Below are positions 46,090 through 55,486 of a stretch of 64,000 nucleotides of DNA, piece after piece. This stretch comes from Raphanus sativus. Taxonomy: Eukaryota > Streptophyta > Magnoliopsida > Brassicales > Brassicaceae. The DNA lies in contig NC_079512.1 of the NCBI RefSeq assembly GCF_000801105.2, forward strand, positions 1,736,263 to 1,800,262. Direction: 5' to 3'. Numbering within the stretch: position 1 is the stretch's first letter; every line of letters begins with the position of its first letter. A program made the position numbers and the translations under genes. The notes under the pieces were generated by a model. It did not search any database. It was given only the letters and a program-made list of their open reading frames with translations, and was not told the DNA's origin.

Positions 46090-46970
46090 CGTGTACAATA
46101 ATTCAGACTGTACATGCGTACACCTAATTTTGTATTATACATCAAAGTGATTGTGTACACATTTTTGGCTTTTTCGTAGGTTTTCTATCTAAATAACTAA
46201 GCCTATGCGACTTCATATATTCTTGTTCTTCTTCTTCTTTTAACACATAATTTTCACCGTGCACATAATTAGTGTATATTTGAAAATTATGTGTACATGT
46301 TTTACAGAATTTATTTGGTGTACAAATGAACTAATGTACATGTAAGCTAATATCACATGGTCAGTAAAAATTATATATACATGTTTGATAATTATGTTAC
46401 ACGTTCGTAATTTTTTGGTACACATGTACGCTACAACTTTTTGATGATGTACTTCATATATGTGTACACATGTACTTCATATATGTGTACTTCATATATG
46501 TGTACACATGTACGCTATCACATGTACACATGTACTTCATATATGTGTGCACGTTGATGATTCTGACATACAATTTTTTTTAGGTTTTCCATCTGAAGAC
46601 CTACAATTCAAGCTTCTACGGCTTTTTGAATTCACGATAATGTTAACATAATGTAGATAGTGTTAGCACAATGTAAACATTGTTTTTATTATGTACATTC
46701 GGATTCTTTTAGTCTTCCCATGTACACATGTACACTGAAAGTAAGTACACATCAATTTAGTCACCCAATGTACTCGTGTACACAACCACCTAACGTGTAC
46801 AATATACATACTATATGTTATCTAATATATACATGTACACATTTATTTGAGATACATGTTAGATGTCCAACATGTTGTAAAGTTATGTATATTTGTTAGT
46901 GTACGTGTCTACATTAAAGGCTAGTGACGTACATGTGTAGTTATGTACAACAAATATGGTAGTGTACATT
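46090..46970. repeat. Dispersed TGTACACA / GTAC motif array in element 2
   Basis: TGTACACA occurs exactly at 46154, 46463, 46501, 46523, 46721, 46777 and 46834. About 29 GTAC tetramers were counted in ~880 bases, against three or four expected by chance. Local ATGTACTTCATATATGTGTAC repeats occur at 46447-46550, but most copies are spaced irregularly. Confidence 0.88.
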
Positions 46971-47599
46971 AAATTAAGAGGTTATTTCTTCAATTTGCAA
47001 AATTAAAATCGAATAGATTACTTCCAAAAATTTTAAAGATCCGTTCATGTAATCATGAAAAGTTTGGTCTGTACAATTAAAAAATGAGAAATCAATTTGA
47101 AAATGATATATTTGTAAATCAGAAACTTTAGGGGCATTAATGAATATACCAAGAATCAAGGGACTATATGTGAAATAAAACTAATAATGGCAATTGTTGT
47201 TCATCGAGCTTTCGCGACAAAGGAGAGCTGCATCGGAGAAGTTCGAACCGGTCACGACTATCTTTGCAGCTCCGATAAGGTGATCTGATGGCGATGATAA
47301 AACAAGATACGCCACTGATTCGTGACTATTTTTGATGTATCTCTGTTTCATCACATATCTGGGAAGCAAAAAGAGAAAAAAAAACAGATTAAGCTTGCAT
47401 TGATTTTTTAGATATGTAGATGTTTAATAAAAAAAATAAGTTAGTGATGAAAAAAAGAAAGAGAAAATGAAATTATAATGATCAAAATAATGATTTGTAA
47501 AAAGAAAAAAAATGTGATTCAAAGAATAAAAGAAGGAAGTAACCAAACAATTTTCTCAAAAGTAATAAAAAAATGAGATCATAAATAGATAGAAAGAAG

Positions 47600-47634
47600 A
47601 AAAGATAATGAATGTCACAAAAAAAAAGATAATG
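47600..47634 (+). mobile_element. LINE-tail micro-insertion inside element 2
   Basis: AAAAGATAATG at 47600-47610 and 47624-47634 around AATGTCAC plus A. Confidence 0.5.
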
Positions 47635-47783
47635 CAAGTTGCCATGTGTGGGTCCTATACTAGTTACGTTTTAGTTAAAAAAAAGAGAGTAAGTTAAGAA
47701 AAAGTGTGTTAGGAGTAGAAACTGTCTTAAAGTGTAATAAAATCTCAGAAACTGTCTCAGGATGTAAAAAACTCGTTTTCTTA

Positions 47784-48041
47784 TATATAGTCTTTTAGAC
47801 TCTATGGTTGTAGGAAGTTTATGATGATTTAATAAAAGGAGTTTTCCAGAAGAGGTTTTGATAAACCACTGAGAAGAGTATTCTCAAACCCTAAATATGT
47901 TTTTATAAACCACTGTGAAGAGTATTCACAACCCCTAAGAGCTTTTAATTAAGCACTGTGAAGAGTATTCACAAATCCTAGATTCGTGTATTCTTGGAAT
48001 AAACGGATCTAATTCTATTCCTAGAAGCTTCCGCTACATCA
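47784..48041 (+). repeat. Left LTR, second part, with three ~43-bp internal repeats
   Basis: Continues the left LTR to CATCA. Units beginning CACTG(A/T)GAAGAGTATTC start at 47867, 47911 and 47954; the right LTR has the same three. Confidence 0.9.
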
Positions 48042-48082
48042 GTTGGTATCAGAGGCAAACGGTTCTATTATCTTGATCGCAG

Positions 48083-48781
48083 ATGTATCTACAACAACAA
48101 CCACTAGCTGAGATCTTGAAAAAGCTTAAACAAGATCAGATCTTGGAAAAGCTTAAACAAGATCTCAACAAGATTTATAAGAAGTTAGAACAAGATTTCT
48201 GCACGGCATTAAATAAATTCGATAAGGCATTAAAGAAAAGAGAAGCGGCACGAGCTCAAGATGTGCAATTGGATGATGATGAAGACGAGGAGAGCTTTAT
48301 CGAAGAAGATATATGTGGTGTCGACTCTGTCTATAAAGATGAAGTTTGTGCAAAATTCGGACGGGGCGAGATCTGTGTAAAGTCTGTGCAGAACGATTTT
48401 CGTGCAAAAATAGGGCGAAGTTGTATTGATGAAGATTTTGAGCAGAATCTTAATTATCTGTTATGTGCAAATTTTGTGCAAAAACGGATTTTTGAAGATT
48501 CAAGTTACAATCGGATTCGTGCAAAAATCGTGCGATACAAGCTATTGAAGATTCGAGGAAGAGTTTTTCTTGGAAAACGTTCTGGATTCGAAGACTATGA
48601 TCAAGATTCGAGGACGAATCTTCTCCAACCCGGAGAGAATGATGCAGATAAATATTTGGAATATTTCTATTTATCTTATTATTTATTTTATAAATTATTT
48701 GATAATTATCTTAATGTTTTAGGGTTTTATGGTTTTCTTATATATAGTCTTTTAGACTCTATGGTTGTAGGAAGTTTATGA
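48083..48781 (+). CDS. Short internal frame of the LTR element
   Basis: 232 codons from an ATG 40 bases after the primer-binding site, running a little into the right LTR. The first ~60 residues are Lys/Leu/Gln-rich and probably coiled coil (repeats of KKLKQD, EKLKQD), then an acidic patch (DDDEDEESFIEED). The middle has repeated AKIG/AKFG-type pieces. No zinc knuckle, protease or polymerase motif. It could be a residual gag start or an element-specific protein; function unknown. Confidence 0.4.
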   Translation: MYLQQQPLAEILKKLKQDQILEKLKQDLNKIYKKLEQDFCTALNKFDKALKKREAARAQDVQLDDDEDEESFIEEDICGVDSVYKDEVCAKFGRGEICVKSVQNDFRAKIGRSCIDEDFEQNLNYLLCANFVQKRIFEDSSYNRIRAKIVRYKLLKIRGRVFLGKRSGFEDYDQDSRTNLLQPGENDADKYLEYFYLSYYLFYKLFDNYLNVLGFYGFLIYSLLDSMVVGSL

Positions 48782-48998
48782 TGATTTAATAAAAGGAGTT
48801 TTCCAGAAGAGGTTTTGATAAACCACTGAGATGAGTATTCTCAAACCCTAAAGAGGTTTTTATAAACCACTGTGAAGAGTATTCACAACCCCTAAGAGCT
48901 TTTAATTAAGCACTGTGAAGAGTATTCACAAATCCTAGATTCGTGTATTCTTGAAATAAACGGATCTAATTCTATTCCTAGAAGCTTCCGCTACATCA
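48640..48998 (+). repeat. Right LTR
   Basis: 359 bp, intact, starting TGATGCAG and ending CTACATCA. Confidence 0.92.
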
Positions 48999-49060
48999 AT
49001 TGTACAGTTGATTTTCTGATCTTCTAAAGGGAGACTTTTTAATGTCTTCATTATGGCATG

Positions 49061-49451
49061 TCATGTAATGTTCTCGTGTTTCCGCCATTAATCTAGTTGT
49101 TGTAACTGTCAAAAAACCATTCTGATGCTTGTATCACTGTAATGGAAAAAATATATTTTCTTATGAAGGTATGTTATTGTTGTAACCGATATCTTTAAAA
49201 CTTCCTCGTAAATTTTTGAAACGTTATTTTTGGTTTTATACGATTTAATAGCGTTATTTTCACGCAGGTCATGTAATGTTCTCGTGTTTCTGCCATTAAT
49301 CTAGTTGTTGTTTCGATGCTTGTATCGCTGTAATGGAAAAAATATATTTTCTTGTGAATGTATGTTATTGTTGTAACCGATATCTTTAAAACTTCTTCGT
49401 AAATTTTTAAAGCGTTATTTTGGTTTTATATAGCGTTATTTTCATGATTGA
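49061..49451. repeat. ~208-bp imperfect tandem duplication
   Basis: TCATGTAATGTTCTCGTGTT begins at 49061 and 49269. The two units match over ~180 bases with small indels. The sequence resembles a gene 3' end but no frame is attached. Confidence 0.8.
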
Positions 49452-50113
49452 CCGATACGAACGAAGAAATTTTTATATTGGTGTCATCAAAGACAAAGTA
49501 GGATTCAGTTTGTTAAAACATATATGATAGAATCAGGTTTCTAAGCATAAAACTTATTTAGGTCCTCCAATGTGCCCAAGGCTGTAGAAAGCTATCTCTT
49601 TAATTACACTGAATCTTAGACACAAGAAGATATTCATAAGATTGCCAAATTAAATATACAATTTCCAGGATTGATATATGTGGGAACTAAATGAATGAAA
49701 GAATAAGATGTTTGTTAGTTGATATACATAGTTAGATAGATATGACTAAATGATTAGTTTTCATATCTATCCCGGGGGAGTATACTAATATGAAACATAT
49801 ATATTTCTGTGAGTGAACTCAAAACTAATATGAACTCAATAGTCAATACTATGTGGTATAACAAAACTGGCTTCTAAAATCAATTTTTGTGAAGTGAAGC
49901 ATTCCGCACAAAACCCTAGTGACTAAAAGAGAGCAAGAAGAGAAATGAGGATGAAGAAGTATATCTATACAAACGAATCCAAATAGTCATATTAGGATAA
50001 ACTTAATTCAAAACCAAAAGAACTTAAAATATAATTGAGAATGTTATTGTTATATTATCATGAAACTGTTTTTAATTTTTTTAATAGCTATTTTACGGAC
50101 ATAATTTTCAAAT
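49452..50113. other. Spacer and AHL29 3' region
   Basis: No gene was seen. The part next to the stop codon is presumably AHL29 3' UTR. Confidence 0.5.
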
Positions 50114-50989
50114 TTAAAAAGATGGTCTTGAAGGGGCTCCAGCTACCCAACCAAGCGAATGAGGATCACCGGTAAACTGATCATAACCACTTGTATTACC
50201 TCTTAACCCTCCCGGGCCCGCTCCAGCCGGTGGTGATGCTGTCGTGGCCGGTGGTGGACCTCCCCCTCCTCCTCCGCCTTCTTCTTCTTCATCTTTAAGA
50301 GGAAGCCTTTCGAAAGTTGCGTTAGAGAAGGATGCAGCCATCAGTATCACTGAACCCGAAGCCACAAGAGGAGCCACCACGCTTCCTCCGATGACCTGTC
50401 CTTGTCCGCCAGAAAGAAAGATCGAAAGACCACCGGATCCCGGCGGCGCCGGCGGCGGAAGAACCGTACCAGTGATGGAAAGAATGTCAAACTTTCCATG
50501 TAAAGTCACAACCCCTCCAACTCCTGCCCCAGTTCCACCGTTATTCCCGTGAATCGTCACCGGCTGCCGGAGAACGACGTTAGCCACCGTGCCGTTACCA
50601 CTGAGAATGGAGACACCTCTCCCTCTCCGGCGAGCGTAAGTGTTGACGCTCTCAACTATGTCGGCTCCAGATGAGACTTCAAGAACATGAGATCTAAGGA
50701 CGTTAGGGATATCTCTTGTCACAATCACCGGTGGCTTCGGCTTGTTTTTAGATCCCGGAGGACGTCCACGTGGACGTTTCCCCGGAGTTGATCCAGAGTT
50801 AACCGGGTCGGAATCAAGTCGACCCGAGTCCTTGTTGGAGTCAGATTCATCATCTGGCTGAAGCTGAAGCTGATGATGAGGTTGAGGTTGAGGTTGAGCC
50901 TGTTGTTGAAGTTGGTTGTGAAGCTCAGACCTAAAGAGGCCATGGAAGTATCTAGAAGCTCCTCCGGATTGATCATAACCACCGTCCAT
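50114..50989 (-). CDS. AHL29: AT-hook nuclear protein AHL29/SOB3
   Basis: A single-exon 291-residue protein starting [16 protein letters not shown], as Arabidopsis SOB3 (At1g76500). Order: Gln/Pro-rich stretch (27-46), acidic Ser-Asp part (47-63), AT-hook [17 protein letters not shown] (71-87), PPC/DUF296 domain (~95-235), then an acidic-Gly-rich tail and [14 protein letters not shown] near the end. Intronless, type-I AT-hook: clade A AHLs. These bind AT-rich DNA in the minor groove, form homo/hetero-trimers through the PPC domain and restrain hypocotyl growth in light. The PPC six-residue core, GRFEIL in the family, reads GKFDIL here (165-170), a conservative double change. Confidence 0.95.
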   Translation of the reverse strand: MDGGYDQSGGASRYFHGLFRSELHNQLQQQAQPQPQPHHQLQLQPDDESDSNKDSGRLDSDPVNSGSTPGKRPRGRPPGSKNKPKPPVIVTRDIPNVLRSHVLEVSSGADIVESVNTYARRRGRGVSILSGNGTVANVVLRQPVTIHGNNGGTGAGVGGVVTLHGKFDILSITGTVLPPPAPPGSGGLSIFLSGGQGQVIGGSVVAPLVASGSVILMAASFSNATFERLPLKDEEEEGGGGGGGPPPATTASPPAGAGPGGLRGNTSGYDQFTGDPHSLGWVAGAPSRPSF

Positions 50990-53739
50990 CACCGCTGTTC
51001 TTGTTTCTTGTGGTTCAAATGTAATGATATTGTGAGGGTGAAGATTTCTTCATATAGAGGAACTTTGGTGAGATCCAGTGGAGAAGTCAAATTTCAGGGA
51101 GTAAGGAGCCAATAGCTTGAGTTGATCGGTTACACAAACCGACGAAAATGAGCAAAGAGACACAACTCAAACGGGTGCTACTTGTGTGTTAAACCCTAAC
51201 TCGCATTAGGACAAGACAGGAGCAGATTTTTTCACTGGAGACGGTGTCGTATTAAGTGATATGAGGTGAAATGAACTGAAAAAGCTTCAAATTGCTTCAT
51301 GTGCGAAAGTGAGGGACTCTGCAGTACTTTTGTTAAGGATGAAAGCCATAAAAATATATATATTGACACAACGAGAATTTAGTTGAAAATCATTCCTTTT
51401 ACATTTTTAAAAAATTTAAATCTAATACTCATAGTTTGGCATACTAAAATACTATATACATTATATACACATACCGCATATTAATAGTATAAATAATTAT
51501 TAATTATGTGCATGATACAAGAGAAAACAAGGGTTTCGAGTTGTCTTCTCTGGATATATTCGTTTTCTCCTTTTTTTTTTTGCTTATAGCTTAAAGCGGA
51601 GAGGATAAATAAATTATTTAAAAAATTCAAGCTTAAAATAACATGAATTAAGGCCAAAGATAATATGAACATAAGATTTTTAAAAAGAGACTTATACTAT
51701 TACATTGTTGGAACATACTACATAGAAATCACATATAATTTATCAACAATTTGAGAAATGACTTAATTCCGGTTCATAACGACTAATGGACTCTGATTCT
51801 GAATTTTGGAATACTAACACAAAAAAAAACTGGAATAGTTGGTAATCTTTCTTTTATAAAAGGTTGCTGATCTAGTATTCAAGTTATAAATTAAAGTATT
51901 TATTATTGGTACTTAAACTCTACTTGAGAATAATTATTTATATTTTAGAGATGGTGTTATATATTGATCCAAATACTAAAGCTTGTTAAAAAAATACGAG
52001 ACCTCAATTCATGTAAGAACATCTCTAATAGGCAATAGCACTATTTTTTCTCTATAATTTACACTAAAATAAAGTAACTTTATTATGAAATATCTTTTAT
52101 TACAATGGTGTTACTATATAATAAAATTACTTTATTATAGAGGAATGTCATTTTTACTCCAAAAATAGAATAAAATGTGGCATTCTTCTATATTTCACTT
52201 TATAGTATATAGAGTAATTCTTTTATAAAATAATACTATTGAAACAAAATTTATTTTATAATAGAATTATTCTATCTTAATGTAAATTATAAAAAAAATA
52301 GAAACCATTAGAAATGGTTTGACTCATTTATACTTAACTTCATCATCGAGTCTCAAGTTATACATCTAAAAGAATATAATTTTTGCTCGGTACATTGTAA
52401 GGGAGAAATGTATTACTAGTCAAATACTAGTACGTATTCCAGGTTTTTGTTCCAATAAAATATATAACTATCATTGAATAAATATGTTTTTCCAGGTAAA
52501 CGAATCAAATTCACTTCTATTTTGTGTTATTGTAGTATAGGCCTATTGCTCATTTTTTGGGACATGGCATTATTGCTTTTCAACGATTTAGAATACTGTT
52601 AATTGTTTAACCCAACCATACTTTGTTGACTAGAGAACATCTTAAATTATATAATTTGCACGCATATTCCCTCATCTATGCTGCTCCTCGATGGTGGTGG
52701 TGCCAGACTATATAAATTGAAGTTCTTATCCGACCCCTCATAATTTGGTGTTTTAAACCGAAAAAGGTCTGAATCCACCTGTAAAATGTATCTTTAATGT
52801 TTCAAACCATTATATCATTTCTCAAAATATAATACTCTAAATACATAATGTGCTTGAAGGAGGACGAACATAACTAAGAATTAGTTAAGGCTAAGTAGGT
52901 AAGACTGTATATATTGTCAAATCTATATGCAAATGAAATTAAATTGATAGATAGATGAATTTATATGTGTCTGCGTGAGCTAGAAAAATACGTGCATGCC
53001 TAGAACTAGAAGCATTTGTGTTTACACATTAAAATCTGCGACGCGTGGTTTTCAGGTTGAATGATCTAGGCATATTATTACTTTAGATGGAAGATATGAA
53101 AATAGTATAGTAACCAAAGTAGAAAATCAACTGTCAGAACTGTTAAACAAGAGTAACATAGAAAAGCCTGATATGGAAAGTTAGGTACCTTTGAGAGTTA
53201 TAGAAACAATAGTTGCAGTTTGAAAGAAAATATTACATCCAGCTCAATATTTAGAAAAAAGATATATATTTTGAATAGCCAATTCTGAAGTCACAGAGAC
53301 GGATAAATTGATATTTTTTTTATAATGATTATAGGATAGTAGAATGTAATAAATAAACAAGAAAATTTTAATTTTTTTTTTAAATAGACAACATGAACTA
53401 GAAAGACTGTGTATAGGAGCTTTCCTGGATGGCTGTCCTCTTTTTTTTGTATAAGGAAGCCTTTTTGTTTGGCCTTCGCCACCTCTTTTGATTATGATTG
53501 AGTTTTGATCCAGGTTTGTTTTGTTGTAGGTCTCTCTAGTGGTTCCTATCTTGTATATTCCCCCCGTGTGAGGTTAAGTATGAAAAGCTCTCCTAGTATG
53601 CATCGGCTATTGTTGTATGTATGATCTATATACTTCTTTGTAGAAACGAAATGTGAACATGTGTGATTAGTAACGATGTTAGCACATGGATAAGACCCCA
53701 CATGATGCAAGTGAGACCTGAGATCGGAGACGTCCATTT

Positions 53740-53920
53740 ATTTAACCGGTGCAATCGGACGACTCATGACGTAGCGATGCAATCGCACAGTCTGGTTGAT
53801 CCACACGTGCACGGAAGCAAAGTCACGTGCGGTCAAAATGTCAGAGCAGAAAAAGCTAAGCTGTTATACCACGTCGAGGCTGTCGGAAGCATCGGTACTT
53901 GATCCACGTGGAGGTTTCCC
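53740..53920. promoter_or_regulatory. Cluster of G-box/ACGT elements, ~2.8 kb upstream of AHL29
   Basis: CACGTG at 53804, 53824 and 53905, plus ACGT cores at 53769 and 53871, five in ~140 bases, in a block clearly GC-richer than its surroundings. G-boxes bind bHLH (PIF) and bZIP factors. Whether it serves AHL29 is an inference; an old gene fragment is the alternative. Confidence 0.4.
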
Positions 53921-53957
53921 CCAATTGATCTTCCTACGCTACGCATAGCTATTAAAT

Positions 53958-54003
53958 ACCTCGAGTCTATTTATTTTTTTTGTCAACACCTCGAGTCTAT
54001 TTA
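53958..54003 (-). mobile_element. LINE-tail micro-insertion (reverse)
   Basis: ACCTCGAGTCTATTTA repeated exactly at 53958-53973 and 53988-54003; the minus-strand insert is GTTGAC plus poly(A). Confidence 0.8.
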
Positions 54004-54148
54004 ATATTTATTATTGGTATCATTTTCTCTTAACATTTCTACTAAAATTCTTAGTTACTTTCTTTTTTCATTACTTTCTTTTTGCTTTCAGTTTCAGAAT
54101 AAAACTTTCATTTTGCCTTAATATTTAAAGAGGCACTTGGAAATGATT

Positions 54149-54189
54149 GATTGCATGTTTCTTTCTTTTTGAAACTCGATTGCATGTTT
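54149..54189 (-). mobile_element. LINE-tail micro-insertion (reverse)
   Basis: GATTGCATGTTT at 54149-54160 and 54178-54189; the minus-strand insert is GAGTTTCAAAAAGAAAG. Confidence 0.6.
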
Positions 54190-54335
54190 ATACCATAATG
54201 ATTTTATACAAACATGATACGACCCCTCATACAAGATTTATTGTGGGAAGTATATACGATGATGAGTTTGAATCGACTATACTTAAGCGAATCTCCTAAA
54301 CTGCAATTTAAAATAATATTGGCCACTAGTTGCTT

Positions 54336-54375
54336 AAACTAGTGACATTTGTTTTAAAAAAAAAAAACTAGTGAC
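54336..54375 (+). mobile_element. LINE-tail micro-insertion
   Basis: AAACTAGTGAC at 54336-54346 and 54365-54375 around ATTTGTTTT plus A. Confidence 0.6.
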
Positions 54376-55486
54376 GTTCAAGAAAGATTTAGTGCATAAT
54401 GTATGACCTCCAATGTTTCCTACAAAACCATCATATCAAGTACTGATAGCATCACTAGACTAGAACATTCGTGACAAAAATCATTCATGATATGGTAATA
54501 TATTGTATTTAATTATATATTTGAAACCTAACATGTGACATCCGAATAGACCAAATCTTATATAGTCTTCGGTGGACCTCACATTGCATAATGCATTGCA
54601 TCTGTTAGTGGTAATTATAGAAGTCCTAGGAATTAATACCCATACAAAATTGAATTCATTTCCATCCCTTTTCCCACATGGCACACACGATTGATTAGAT
54701 TTTGGATTGAGATCATCTCTGGGCACATACATAAATACATTAATTTATATTATTATTTTTCTTATTAAAAGAAGTGAGTTCGGCCAATAGGGGATGAATC
54801 AAAAACTTGAGTCTATTAGGCCATCAATAGAACAACTCCAACTATAAGCAACTCCAAAAATAATAATATTATAATTATTCAGTTATGTCTAATTTTTCTA
54901 AACCTAATAAAACACTAATTTTCTCTTACATGATGACATGTGTCTTTTGGATATACTAAGAATTTTTAAAAATCTATAAAATTAGAATTTTTCATCTTCT
55001 CTTTCCTAATTTTTTATTTTTTTTTATAAATACTTAAAATCCCTCATAATATTCATTGTTGGAGGTTCTTTTAATGGTTAAATTGTTTTTTCTTGAGTTT
55101 CTCTGAAAATATTAGTAATTCAAAATTAAAGATCCATGAAAGTTGACAAATTTTAAGAAAGTATCGTCCCAGTTTGTCAAAGTATCTTCAGAAAGAAATT
55201 TATTTCTTTTCTCTTCTTACTTTTCTTATTTTTTGATTTATTTCATTTAAATTTAATGTTGAGAAACGGTCAAAAAGACTCCACGCTGTGCATGCCCTTA
55301 GCTTAAGTGTATGTAACATGAATTATGCATAGTAAATATTTGATGGTTGATATATATATATGTGTGTGTGTGTGTGGCTAAATCAGTGAGTTGTTGAGTA
55401 ATGTAACTATTTTCAAACAATCCAATGAAGTGATTAGTTCAATAATAAGCTAATAAACGTTCTTTTAAATTGTTGATAAAGTATTA

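Larger units (their letters stand above)
45377..47774. mobile_element. Mutator-like (VANDAL-like) non-autonomous element 2, inside the LTR
   Basis: GTTTTCTTA is duplicated exactly (45368-45376, 47775-47783), and removing the 2,398-bp insert plus one copy restores a 359-bp LTR. The ends read inwards are GAATATATTACACCCAAAGG and GAGTTTTTTACATCCTGAGA, continuing with CAGT, a TTTTATTA block and CAGTT in the same order: degenerate inverted repeats. There is no transposase frame. Two gene-like GC-richer pieces (45750-46080, 47180-47370) have no identifiable product. The middle is packed with GTAC-centred motifs. Confidence 0.88.
45276..48998 (+). mobile_element. Young non-autonomous LTR retrotransposon, left LTR split by a Mutator-like element
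   Basis: The LTRs start TGATG and end CATCA and are 359 bp each (left: 45276-45376 plus 47784-48041; right: 48640-48998). They differ at about five positions by eye. The primer-binding site TTGGTATCAGAGGC (48043 on, initiator Met-tRNA type) follows the left LTR, and a purine tract GGAGAGAA (48632-48639) precedes the right one. Flanks GTTGT and ATTGT suggest a 5-bp target duplication with one change. The ~600-bp interior has no protease, reverse transcriptase or integrase. The 3' internal bases (GAGGACGAATCTTCTCC) are typical of Ty3/Gypsy elements, the probable source and helper. Confidence 0.9.
50990..55486. other. AHL29 upstream region and long spacer
   Basis: No gene could be supported. 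It holds a GC-richer ACGT-core cluster (53,740-53,920), three micro-insertions, a GT microsatellite near 55361, and otherwise AT-rich DNA. Confidence 0.5.

Noticed and set aside
46447..46550. The GTAC array as an ordinary microsatellite
   Set aside because: Only this ~100-base part is tandem; the other copies over ~880 bases are irregularly spaced and in different flanking sequence.
50244..50552. Proline-rich 102-codon frame on the plus strand
   Set aside because: It is the exact antisense of the Gly-rich AHL29 tail and PPC domain; composition follows from that.
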